NCBI GenBank assembly: GCA_039917655.1
Contig: JBDSJC010000250.1
Location: forward strand, 1 to 14,021
Length of the DNA: 14,021 nucleotides
DNA from: PNKC01 sp039917655
Lineage (GTDB): Bacteria > Chloroflexota > Dehalococcoidia > Tepidiformales > Tepidiformaceae
Direction: 5' to 3'
Every line of letters starts with the position of its first letter. Position 1 is the first letter of the stretch. Under the pieces are notes generated by a model. That model had not been told where the DNA came from. It ran no database searches and saw nothing but the letters and a program-made list of their open reading frames with translations. A program made the position numbers and the translations under genes. Positions 1-8,317 of this stretch are shown one piece after another.

Positions 1-14
1 CGCCATTCGTCTTG

Positions 15-2717
15 CTAGGAAACTGTGAACGCCGCCCGCATACCTTCGTTCGTATGGCTGACAGCTCGTCCATCGGCGATTTCAACCACGTCACATTGCA
101 ATTCGTAGTCGCCGGGCTGGAGCGATAGCACGAGGTCTTCCTTCCCTCCAATCGGCAGTTGACTTGTGCGGCCGACCAGGTCCATCGAACCGTCCGCGTT
201 CTTGCGGAGCACGGCAAGAACGTGCGTTGCGCCGAGTTGGCCTGCGACATGGCCGTGGCCACCCTCGGGGTGGACGGCTTTGAAGGTCACTTCGCCCGAG
301 GAGATGGAAGGCGACGACGGGGTCACCCTGAAGTTCGTCAGCTCGACACGCACCTCTCGTGCCCCAAGCGAAGCCTCCTGGGAGAACCAGCCGCGGTCGA
401 TCCCGCTGAATACGAACAGCGGAAGCATGAGCACCAGGGCCGCCATCGCCATTGCGAAGAGCGGCCCCCGGTTAGCCGAGACGAAGTTCTGGCGCGGCCC
501 GCTGTAGCTGTTGCCGCTCGCCTCTGCGATGCCGCGGGCCTTAGTGCGTAGCCGCAGGCTGTTCGCCATCACGCTGACCGAACTGAAGGCCATCGCGGCG
601 CCAGCTACGATCGGGTTGAGCAGCCCGGCAGCTGCAATCGGGATGGCCACAACGTTGTAGCCGAACGCCCAGACCAGGTTCTGGCGAATGGTCGAGAGCG
701 TGGAACGGCTGAGCGCGATCGCCTCTGCAATCTTCGAAACATCGCCGCTGAGCAGCGTGATGTCCCCCGCCTCGATGGCTACATCGGTGCCGGTGCTCAT
801 GGCAATTCCTATGTCCGCCTGGGCGAGCGCTGGAGCATCGTTCACGCCGTCTCCCACCATTGCGACTTGCAAGCCTTCCGCCTGCAGTTGCCTGACGAGG
901 GCCAGCTTGTCTTCAGGCTTTGCATTCGCGCGGAACTCCGTGATGCCCGCGCTGCGCGCCACGTTTGCCGCCGAACGTTCGTTGTCGCCGGTCATCATTA
1001 TCACGCGGAGGCCCAGCCTGTGGAGCGCCTGCACGGCCCGGCTGGCGTTCTGCTTCACTTCGTCGGCGATGGCCAGCACACCGGAGATCTCACCATCGAA
1101 CGCGGCGATCACGACCGTGCGGCCCTGAGCTTCCAGTTCGTCTACCTGCGCTGCCACTGAGGCGGGGATGGCGATCCCCGCTTCGTCCAACATCCGGCGG
1201 TTGCCTGCAAGGATCAGGCGGCCTTCGACGGTTGCCTGGACACCGCGCGCGGTGAGGGCCTGGAAGGCCGTGGCCACAGGGAGTTCGATCGACGCTTCGA
1301 CGGCGGCATCAACGACCGCCCGGCTGAGTGGGTGCTCGCTGCCCGATTCCGCCGCCGCCACCAGCCGCAGCAACTCGGTCTTGGAAAGGGCGCCGGACGG
1401 GACGATGTCGGTGACCTGAGGACGCCCTTCGGTCAGGGTGCCGGTCTTATCGAGGATAATGGCGTCGAGCGATTTGGCGCGTTGGAGCACCTCAGCGTTC
1501 TTGATCAGCACACCGCGTTCGGCGCCGATGCCGGTCCCGACCATGATCGCCGTCGGCGTGGCAAGGCCGAGGGCACAGGGGCAGGCGATCACCAGCACGG
1601 CCACGGCGTAGACCATCGCATTGATCCAGGAACTCCCGAACAGGCCCCAGCCCAGGAACACAGCGACGGCAAGGAGGATGACAACCGGCACGAAAACCGC
1701 GGCCACCTGATCCACGAGCTTCTGGATCGGCGCCTTGGAGCCCTGTGCCTCCTCCACCATCCGGGCCATTCGGTTGAGCGCTGTCTGCTCGCCAACAGCC
1801 ATCGCTTCCACCCGGATCACGCCGTTCTGATTGACCGTGCCGCCAATGACGTGGTCTCCCGTTTTGCGTTCCACGGGGATCGATTCGCCGGTGATCATCG
1901 CTTCGTCGATAGTGCTATGGCCTTCTCGGATGATCCCGTCAACCGCCACCCGTTCGCCGGGCCGGACGACAAACGTGTCGCCAACGACGAGCTGTTCGAC
2001 AGGCACCTCAGCCTCGACTCCATCGCGGAGCAGGTTGGCTGTCTTGGCCGACATCCCGAGGAGTGCACGGATGGCGGATGACGCCGCACCCTTGGAGCGC
2101 TCTTCGAAATACTTGCCCATGGTGATGAAAACGAGCACCGCTGTGCTGACATCGAAGAACATGCTGTACGGCTGGTCCGCGAGCACAACCCAGGCACTAA
2201 ACGCGTAGGCGACCGATGTGCCCAGCGCGACGAGCACGTCCATATTCGGGTTAAGGTGCCGAAGACTGGTGTAGCTGCCCTTGTAAAAGCGCCAGCCGAG
2301 GACCAACTGCACAGGAGTCGCGAGCACGAGCAGCAGGCGGCCGGTGAACAGATGGTCATCGAACAGCGCCAGGCCGGCGATGTCCATTGCCATGGCGAGC
2401 ACCACGGTCGGGATCGCCAGGATGGCGCCGAAGACGAGGATGTAGAGAGTCTTTTTCGCGTGGTCAGCGCGTTCCGCGGAGCGGTCCACGCCCGGCTCCG
2501 ACTCGGCCGCGGCGTAGCCCGCCCTTTCGACCGCCGCCGTCAGCTGCTCCAGCGGAACGTCCTGTGCGAGGGTGACGCGCGCTGTTTCGGCGGCGAAGTT
2601 CACGCTCGCGGTTTCCACTCCCGGGACTTTGCTCAGCGCCCGTTCGACTCGGCGTACGCACGAGGCGCAGGTCATGCCAGTGATTTCGAGCGTTAACGCT
2701 CGTTCTTTTGTGGTCAT
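15..2717 (-). CDS. copA: Cu(I)-exporting P1B-type ATPase with C-terminal cupredoxin-like domain
   Basis: Membrane pump that uses ATP to export Cu(I) from the cytosol. In the 900-residue protein I see an N-terminal HMA domain (about 8-72) with GMTCASC at 14-20, the actuator TGES at 276-279, the CPC ion-site motif at 379-381, DKTGT with the phosphorylated Asp at 423, the HP motif at 462-463 and GDGVND at 622-627. YN (687-688) and MxxSS (709-713) in the last two transport helices are the Cu(I)/Ag(I) signature. Eight transport helices are followed by an extra hydrophobic helix (about 752-772) and a domain at about 787-900. That domain resembles a type-1 copper cupredoxin, with candidate ligands H832, C875, H888 and M893. 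The family usually ends near residue 730-800, so this tail is a fusion. With nine helices the tail should face outward (inference). The ATG follows an AGGGAGG ribosome site. It is the last gene of csoR-copZ-copA, 30 bp after copZ. Confidence 0.97.
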   Translation of the reverse strand: MTTKERALTLEITGMTCASCVRRVERALSKVPGVETASVNFAAETARVTLAQDVPLEQLTAAVERAGYAAAESEPGVDRSAERADHAKKTLYILVFGAILAIPTVVLAMAMDIAGLALFDDHLFTGRLLLVLATPVQLVLGWRFYKGSYTSLRHLNPNMDVLVALGTSVAYAFSAWVVLADQPYSMFFDVSTAVLVFITMGKYFEERSKGAASSAIRALLGMSAKTANLLRDGVEAEVPVEQLVVGDTFVVRPGERVAVDGIIREGHSTIDEAMITGESIPVERKTGDHVIGGTVNQNGVIRVEAMAVGEQTALNRMARMVEEAQGSKAPIQKLVDQVAAVFVPVVILLAVAVFLGWGLFGSSWINAMVYAVAVLVIACPCALGLATPTAIMVGTGIGAERGVLIKNAEVLQRAKSLDAIILDKTGTLTEGRPQVTDIVPSGALSKTELLRLVAAAESGSEHPLSRAVVDAAVEASIELPVATAFQALTARGVQATVEGRLILAGNRRMLDEAGIAIPASVAAQVDELEAQGRTVVIAAFDGEISGVLAIADEVKQNASRAVQALHRLGLRVIMMTGDNERSAANVARSAGITEFRANAKPEDKLALVRQLQAEGLQVAMVGDGVNDAPALAQADIGIAMSTGTDVAIEAGDITLLSGDVSKIAEAIALSRSTLSTIRQNLVWAFGYNVVAIPIAAAGLLNPIVAGAAMAFSSVSVMANSLRLRTKARGIAEASGNSYSGPRQNFVSANRGPLFAMAMAALVLMLPLFVFSGIDRGWFSQEASLGAREVRVELTNFRVTPSSPSISSGEVTFKAVHPEGGHGHVAGQLGATHVLAVLRKNADGSMDLVGRTSQLPIGGKEDLVLSLQPGDYELQCDVVEIADGRAVSHTNEGMRAAFTVS

Positions 2718-2747
2718 TCGAGCTCCCTCCCTGGAGTGGCGGCGACG

Positions 2748-2957
2748 CTACTTCAGCGCGGCGGAATAGCCTTCTTCCTCGATCGCGTCGAGGATCTTCT
2801 GGACATCGAACGAGTCGCCGCTGATGACGGCCGACTTGCCTTCGAGGCTGACCTCGGCGTCGCTAACGCCCGGGATGTCCTTGACGGCGGTGGTGATGGC
2901 GTGGACGCAGTGGTCGCAGGTCATGCCGCTGATGTCGAGCTCGATTGTCTTATTCAC
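2748..2957 (-). CDS. copZ: CopZ-like copper chaperone (HMA domain)
   Basis: A 69-residue stand-alone heavy-metal-associated domain that would bind Cu(I) in the cytosol and pass it to CopA. GMTCDHC at residues 11-17 supplies the two metal-binding cysteines (C14, C17), and the length is normal for CopZ. The start is GTG, preceded by AAAGGAA with 8 nt spacing. The gene lies 36 bp after csoR and 30 bp before copA on the same strand, the usual order for a copper-sensing, chaperone and export operon. Regulation should come from the operator-promoter upstream of csoR. The HMA fold alone does not fix the metal, but the neighbours make copper much the most likely. Confidence 0.94.
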   Translation of the reverse strand: MNKTIELDISGMTCDHCVHAITTAVKDIPGVSDAEVSLEGKSAVISGDSFDVQKILDAIEEEGYSAALK

Positions 2958-2993
2958 TGTGTAGGTTCCTTTTCGTTTGAATGGAGGGCTGGG

Positions 2994-3269
2994 TCAGGCG
3001 TCGGCCGGGCCCTGGATCTTGTACAGGCGGAGGAGCTCGCCAATGGCCCGGTCGGTCTCGCCGCCGGTCATCTGCTCCACCACGTGGGTGCGCAGATGAC
3101 CTTCGATCACCAGACCATCGAGGCTGCGAAGCGCCCGTTGGATGGAGAGGGAGAGGTCGAGGATGTCCATGCAATAGCGGTCATCCTCAAGTTGTTTCTC
3201 CAAGGCGTTCACCTGCCCAGCGATGATCTTCATGCGGCGAAGTGAGAGGCGGCGGATTTCGGGAGTCAT
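2994..3269 (-). CDS. csoR: CsoR-family copper-sensing repressor with a Cys-His-His site
   Basis: A 91-residue all-helical DUF156/CsoR-RcnR repressor that should bind operator DNA as a tetramer and release it on metal binding. The canonical ligand positions are recognisable: C33 (in RYCMDIL), H58 and residue 62, spaced 25 and 4 apart as in the family. The third ligand, Cys in classic CsoR, is His here (EGHLRTH). The second-shell Tyr and Glu known from Mycobacterium CsoR are kept as Y32 and E78. A His at the third position is typical of RcnR. From memory it also occurs in Thermus thermophilus CsoR. There is no N-terminal His as in RcnR, so copper sensing with a Thermus-type site fits best. The ATG has a strong GGAGG 6 nt upstream. 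First gene of the copper operon, just downstream of its own operator. Confidence 0.94.
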   Translation of the reverse strand: MTPEIRRLSLRRMKIIAGQVNALEKQLEDDRYCMDILDLSLSIQRALRSLDGLVIEGHLRTHVVEQMTGGETDRAIGELLRLYKIQGPADA

Positions 3270-3282
3270 TGAAGACCTCCAT

Positions 3283-3300
3283 AGGGTACCCCCCTACCCT
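3283..3300 (-). promoter_or_regulatory. CsoR operator
   Basis: The sequence AGGGTACCCCCCTACCCT is a perfect 6-bp inverted repeat (AGGGTA / TACCCT) around a run of six C, or six G on the transcribed strand. This matches the GC-tract pseudo-palindromes bound by CsoR proteins. It begins only 2 bp upstream of the GGAGG ribosome site of csoR and overlaps the predicted -10 hexamer, so a bound repressor would block RNA polymerase. The site is seen directly; binding is inferred. Confidence 0.85.
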
Positions 3301-3324
3301 ACTACGAGGACGAGTCGAAGTCAA
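3296..3324 (-). promoter_or_regulatory. Promoter of csoR-copZ-copA
   Basis: On the minus strand, TTGACT (3324-3319) lies 17 nt from TAGGGT (3301-3296), a good match to a housekeeping sigma promoter. The -10 overlaps the CsoR operator. Transcription would start near 3289, inside the operator, giving a leader of about 20 nt that contains little more than the ribosome site. Confidence 0.7.
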
Positions 3325-3370
3325 TGGGCCAGTTTTTTGATCGAAGACACACCGTTTAGGATTCCCGGCT

Positions 3371-4570
3371 TCAGCGCGGCCCAATCGCTCCAGATGCGTG
3401 CAGCCGCGAGATTTCGTCCCAGTCGAAACCGAACTCGAGCAGTACTTCTTCGGTGTGCTCGCCGAATTCCGGCGCGCGGTGACGGATCGTCCCCGGACTG
3501 CGTTCCAGTTGCACGGCCGGGCCAACCATCCGGCTTGGGGTGCCGTCCGGCAGTTCGAACGGGACGATGTAGTTGTTGGCGACGACCTGAGGGTCATCCG
3601 CCACCTGCCCGTAGTCCTGCACGGGCGCCACCGGCAATCCGCTAGCGCAGAGGAACTCCACCCAGTCCATCTGGTCGCGTTCGAGGAAGAGGAGGTCCAT
3701 CTCGGCGATCAGTTCTGTGCGGTTGTTGTGGCGCTCCCGCGCGTCACCGAACCTGGGGTCGTCAAGCCACGCCTGGCGTTCGGTCGCCTCGCAGAACGCC
3801 GGCCACCAACGGTCGCTTTGGAGCATGCTCACCGTGAGGTAGCGCTCGTCCCGGCAGCGGTAGGTGTTCCAAGTTGCTTGCATCTGTGTTCGCGGCTGGC
3901 GCTCCGGGACGCGGCCGGTGAATAACGTCGTCGTTATGTTGTGCGACTGCAATGCAACCTGTCCGCCCAATAACGATGCGTCCACCTGCTGGCCTTCGCC
4001 CGTTCGCAGCCGGTGGAAAAGCGCGAGGAGCACACCGGAAGCGAGGGTGATCGCGCCCACCTGGTCCGCCATCCCCCCAAAAGCCGCCACTGGCGGTACG
4101 TCTGGGGTGCCCTGGGAAGCCATGGTGCCGCCGCGAGCCTGGCCGAGGATGTCCATTGCCGCCCACTTGGCGTGTGGGCCCTTCGAGCCGTAGCCGCTCG
4201 CCGAGGCGTAGATGAGCCCAGGGTTGCGGGCGGCCATCACGGCGTACCCCAGGCCAAGTTTCTCCATCACACCCTGGCGCATGTTTTGGGCGAAGACATC
4301 GGCCTTCTCAACTAATCGGAGCAGAGTCTCCACACCGTCCGGGTGCTTGAGGTCGATCACCATGCCCCGCTTGTTGCGGTTGTAGCTCTGGAAATAGGCC
4401 TCGCTCAGGCCGCGGCCGGGGTCCGGCGAATCGGGCCCTTCGACCTTGATCACGTCGGCCCCGAAGTCCGCGAGCATGGCCGTAGAGTAGGTGCCCTGCT
4501 GAAAGATCGTGCAATCGATGATTTTCAGCCCGGAGAGCGGTAGGCCGGTGTGGACGACATCCGGAAACAT
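3371..4570 (-). CDS. CaiB/BaiF-type (family III) CoA-transferase
   Basis: A 399-residue family III CoA-transferase, which moves CoA between carboxylic acids through an aspartyl-CoA intermediate. The N-terminal pattern (GLKIIDCTIFQQGTYSTAML, then GADVIKVEGP and NRNKRGMVIDLK) is typical. D140 in AAMDILGQARGG fits the catalytic aspartate. Family length is about 380-420, so it looks complete. The open frame runs on to 5425 antisense to nfo, but similarity begins at the ATG at 4570, which has GGAG 6 nt upstream. The substrate cannot be told from sequence (formyl-, carnitinyl-, succinyl- or mesaconyl-type enzymes look alike) and no pathway genes adjoin. It is divergent from nfo and ends 101 bp before csoR. 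It is probably separate from the copper operon, which has its own promoter in that gap. Confidence 0.93.
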   Translation of the reverse strand: MFPDVVHTGLPLSGLKIIDCTIFQQGTYSTAMLADFGADVIKVEGPDSPDPGRGLSEAYFQSYNRNKRGMVIDLKHPDGVETLLRLVEKADVFAQNMRQGVMEKLGLGYAVMAARNPGLIYASASGYGSKGPHAKWAAMDILGQARGGTMASQGTPDVPPVAAFGGMADQVGAITLASGVLLALFHRLRTGEGQQVDASLLGGQVALQSHNITTTLFTGRVPERQPRTQMQATWNTYRCRDERYLTVSMLQSDRWWPAFCEATERQAWLDDPRFGDARERHNNRTELIAEMDLLFLERDQMDWVEFLCASGLPVAPVQDYGQVADDPQVVANNYIVPFELPDGTPSRMVGPAVQLERSPGTIRHRAPEFGEHTEEVLLEFGFDWDEISRLHASGAIGPR

Positions 4571-4603
4571 GGGCAGCTCCGGGCGCGGTTGCGCCAATGA
4601 GCG

Positions 4604-4632
4604 ATCATCAGAACCGCCGGGCAAGCTGTCAA
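4604..4632 (-). promoter_or_regulatory. Promoter of the CoA-transferase gene
   Basis: On the minus strand, a perfect TTGACA (4632-4627) is followed after 17 nt by GATGAT (4609-4604), which shares four positions with TATAAT. The start point would be near 4597, about 27 nt before the ATG at 4570, leaving room for the GGAG site. This supports the chosen start codon. Confidence 0.6.
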
Positions 4633-4656
4633 CGGGTGCGCGACCGCCGGGCTTCG

Positions 4657-4662
4657 TATGAT
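4657..4662 (+). promoter_or_regulatory. Possible -10 element for nfo
   Basis: TATGAT lies 22 nt upstream of the nfo GTG, with an AGGGGG ribosome site between them (4674-4679). I find no convincing -35 at 16-18 nt, so this is a weak call. It would place nfo and the CoA-transferase under closely spaced divergent promoters. Confidence 0.35.
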
Positions 4663-4684
4663 TGAGCGTTAGCAGGGGGTCAGT

Positions 4685-5575
4685 GTGCGAATCGGTGCTC
4701 ACGTTTCCAGTGCGGGCGGGCCGCTCAAGGCGTTCGAACGGGCCGCGGCAATCGGGGCCGAGGCTTTCCAGCTCTTTATCTCGGCCCCACAGCAATGGAA
4801 GGCGCCAACCATCCCGGACGACGTGGTGGCGAAGTTCAACGAGTCCCGCGAAGCTGCCGGACTGCCCTTCTTCTTCCACGGCGTCTACCTGATCAACCTC
4901 GCGAGTCAGGATGCAGCGTTGCTCGATCGTTCGGTCGAATCGTTGGTCCAGTATCTCAATTGGGGCGCAAGACTGGGAGCCGCGGGGACGATCTTCCACG
5001 TCGGCAGCCACCTCGGCCGGGGCCTGGATGAGGCGTGCGTGAACCAGGTCTCCGGTCTGTTGAAGCAGGTCCTCGAGCGCTCGGACACATCGTCGAAGCT
5101 GATCCTCGAGTGCAACGCGGGGCAGGGCGGCTGCATCGGCGGCACCTTCACGGAACTTGGGTTGCTGGTGCGCGAAGCGGGAGGCGACGAGCGGCTCGCG
5201 ATCTGCATCGACACCTGTCACGCCTTCGCGATGGGCTACGACATCCGCACCGACGCTGGGACCGGAGCGGCGATGGCCGAGTTCGAACGCGAACTGGGTT
5301 TCCAACGGCTGGTGGCCGTGCACGCCAACGACAGCAAGCAGCCCCTGGGCGGGCTGCGAGACCGCCACGAGAACATCGGCGACGGCCATATCGGGCTGGA
5401 TGGCTTTGCCGCGGTCATGCGCCACCCCGCGTTCGCGGATGTGCCGTTCCTGTTGGAGGTGCCGGGCATTTCGGGGAAGGGGCCGGACCTCGAAAATGTA
5501 ATGCGGCTAAAGGCGATTCGCGCGGGCGGTGGCCTGGCTGGGCACTCCGCTGGTGGCCCGGTATCCGCCGCTTGA
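4685..5575 (+). CDS. nfo: Endonuclease IV (AP endonuclease)
   Basis: Zinc-dependent AP endonuclease of base-excision repair; it cuts the backbone 5' to abasic sites. The 296-residue TIM-barrel protein starts MRIGAHVSSAGG, as the family does, and carries the full trinuclear zinc set: H65, H105 (FHVGSH), E142 (LECNAG), D176 and H179 (CIDTCHAFAMGYD), H213 (VHANDSK), D226 and H228 (RDRHENIGDGH), and E258 (LLEVPG). The length is slightly above the usual 280 because of a Gly/Ala-rich tail. The start is GTG with AGGGGG 5 nt upstream. It is divergent from the CoA-transferase gene (114 bp between starts), and a gene of unknown function follows 62 bp later. All catalytic residues are present, so it should be active. 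Confidence 0.97.
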   Translation: MRIGAHVSSAGGPLKAFERAAAIGAEAFQLFISAPQQWKAPTIPDDVVAKFNESREAAGLPFFFHGVYLINLASQDAALLDRSVESLVQYLNWGARLGAAGTIFHVGSHLGRGLDEACVNQVSGLLKQVLERSDTSSKLILECNAGQGGCIGGTFTELGLLVREAGGDERLAICIDTCHAFAMGYDIRTDAGTGAAMAEFERELGFQRLVAVHANDSKQPLGGLRDRHENIGDGHIGLDGFAAVMRHPAFADVPFLLEVPGISGKGPDLENVMRLKAIRAGGGLAGHSAGGPVSAA

Positions 5576-5637
5576 GTACGCTCTAGGGGGAGCGGCGAGC
5601 GGCCGTTGCGGCCAGCATCCTCCATGAGAAGGTAGAG

Positions 5638-5943
5638 ATGACGCATCTTGGCAAGCTGCAAGGCGACCTGTTCGCGGAATGCGGCGAATGGATCTGGGAG
5701 CAACTCCAGGACGAGGGCTACCAGCTCGCGGGGGAACTCGTCGATCTGATCCTGGAAACGGAACGCGAGCTTGGAGTGCAGGCCCGCCCTCTGGACGAAA
5801 TCGCCCAGATGCTGGACGAGGAGTTCAGGCTTCGAGGCATCTCCGGTTCCCCTAAACCGATCGAACCGGCGCTGATCATGGCCGTCCTGGAGTGGGAAGA
5901 CGACTTCCTCGGGTTCGCGGGCATCAGCCGCGAAGAAAGCTAG
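5638..5943 (+). CDS. Small acidic protein of unknown function
   Basis: A 101-residue reading frame I do not recognise. It begins MTHLGKLQGDLFAECGEWIW, is rich in Glu, Asp and Leu, and looks mostly helical, with no signal peptide, membrane segment or metal motif. One cysteine (C15) is present. Evidence that it is real: GC-rich third codon positions like its neighbours, a GAAGG site 5-6 nt before the ATG, and position in a tidy gap after nfo (62 bp) on the same strand. It may be cotranscribed with nfo. The downstream 120 bp lead into the glmS ribozyme. Function is left open. Confidence 0.75.
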   Translation: MTHLGKLQGDLFAECGEWIWEQLQDEGYQLAGELVDLILETERELGVQARPLDEIAQMLDEEFRLRGISGSPKPIEPALIMAVLEWEDDFLGFAGISREES

Positions 5944-5966
5944 CGCGAGTTGTCTTCGATGCGAGA

Positions 5967-5995
5967 TTGACCGCTGAGTCCACAGTCCGGACACT
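5967..5995 (+). promoter_or_regulatory. Weak candidate promoter for the glmS transcript
   Basis: TTGACC (5967-5972) is followed after 17 nt by GACACT (5990-5995), which keeps only three bases of TATAAT. It would start the RNA near 6002, about 65 nt before the ribozyme cleavage site, a sensible distance for a glmS leader. The gap otherwise shows nothing definite between the preceding stop and the ribozyme. Confidence 0.25.
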
Positions 5996-6057
5996 GGCAT
6001 CACCCAGCACCCGGAGGTGGCCGCGACCGATTCAGCCGTACGGCACGCAGGAGAGCA

Positions 6058-6216
6058 GAAGTAGAAGCGCCAGGTCCTTCACGGAAGGATGACGAGGCGG
6101 GGGCAGTATCGAACATCTCGGCGGATGGCCCCCCGGCAGGCATAGCCGTAGGCAGCACACAAACCAGCACGGGTAACCGGCTGACAAAGGTGCGCCAGGT
6201 GCCCGGGACAACGCAG
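6058..6216 (+). ncRNA. glmS ribozyme (GlcN6P-activated self-cleaving riboswitch)
   Basis: The leader of glmS contains the conserved core in order. It has the cleavage-site strand GAAGCGCCAG, with predicted scission between A6066 and G6067. Next is the P1 hairpin TCCTTC-ACG-GAAGGA (6075-6089), then GACGAGG (6091-6097), GGGGGC (6099-6104), ATCGAA (6108-6113) and TCGGCGGATG (6118-6127). Last is GCCCCC (6128-6133), which pairs with the GGGGGC. The block from CCGGCA to ACAAAGG and the CCGGGACAA near 6204-6212 fits the P3/P4 stabilising domain; CCCGGCA can pair with TGCCCGGG with one bulge. In known cases glucosamine-6-phosphate acts as coenzyme for self-cleavage, and the 5'-OH transcript is then degraded, giving feedback on GlmS. 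The core match is very strong; the 3' border is approximate. Confidence 0.93.
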
Positions 6217-6217
6217 T

Positions 6218-6382
6218 CCCGTCCTCTCCCCCAGTTTTTTCGCGTTGTTCGCGCACTCCCCTCCGTCCGTCCTGAGCGTGTCGAAGAAAGCGGGGAGGCA
6301 GTGCGGTTCGGCGCGTACCCGGCTGGGCGCGTGCTTCCGTCCGTCCTTTTTGCAAGGACCAAACAAAACGGAGCATCTGTTT
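6218..6382 (+). other. Leader segment between ribozyme and glmS start
   Basis: About 165 nt with no gene. It holds a T6 run (6235-6240), a stem of CGCACTCCCC (6252-6261) with GGGG and AGTGCG (6292-6305, four-base bulge) and the 12-mer TCCGTCCGTCCT twice (6262-6273 and 6336-6347). A small hairpin GTCCTT-TTTGC-AAGGAC (6343-6359) ends 9 nt before the CGGAG ribosome site (6369-6373). The segment CCTGAGCGTGTCGAAG (6271-6286) resembles a motif I recall as common in intergenic repeats of environmental bacteria. The role of these structures is unknown. Confidence 0.5.
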
Positions 6383-8239
<1,857 letters not shown>

Positions 8240-8240
8240 A

Positions 8241-8279
8241 CGCTCAACGAGTGGCCGCTCAACGGATGACCGCTCAACG
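8241..8279 (+). repeat. Three direct repeats of CGCTCAACG at 15-bp period
   Basis: CGCTCAACG occurs at 8241-8249, 8256-8264 and 8271-8279 with exact 15-bp spacing, filling most of the 78-bp gap between glmS and dgt. The repeats also lie in a 23-codon frame (8236-8307) whose ATG overlaps the glmS stop as ATGA and which encodes three AQR units. That peptide has no visible ribosome site of its own, so I do not call it a gene. The repeats could be an operator array just upstream of the dgt promoter. Confidence 0.7.
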
Positions 8280-8304
8280 ACAGAAAGTGGCGACACCCAG
8301 CGCC

Positions 8305-8310
8305 TAGAAT
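8305..8310 (+). promoter_or_regulatory. -10 element of a probably leaderless dgt promoter
   Basis: TAGAAT lies exactly 7 nt before the dgt ATG, so transcription should begin at or next to the start codon. A GAGG sits just 2 nt before the ATG, too near to act as a normal ribosome site. No clear -35 is visible. Confidence 0.5.
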
Positions 8311-8317
8311 AGAGGCT

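Noticed and set aside
1332..2081. A 249-codon open frame on the plus strand inside copA
   Set aside because: Antisense shadow of copA; the composition is not protein-like and there is no ribosome site.
4571..5425. Upstream extension of the CoA-transferase frame by about 285 codons
   Set aside because: It runs antisense through nfo, has no family likeness, and the protein family, ribosome site and promoter all point to the ATG at 4570.
6205..6240. Intrinsic terminator from GGGAC / GTCCC and the T6 run
   Set aside because: The T run is 14 nt from the stem, and the GGGAC arm is probably used by the ribozyme P3 region.
6245..6382. N-terminal extension of GlmS
   Set aside because: The mature enzyme needs Cys right after the initiator Met, which fixes the start at 6383.
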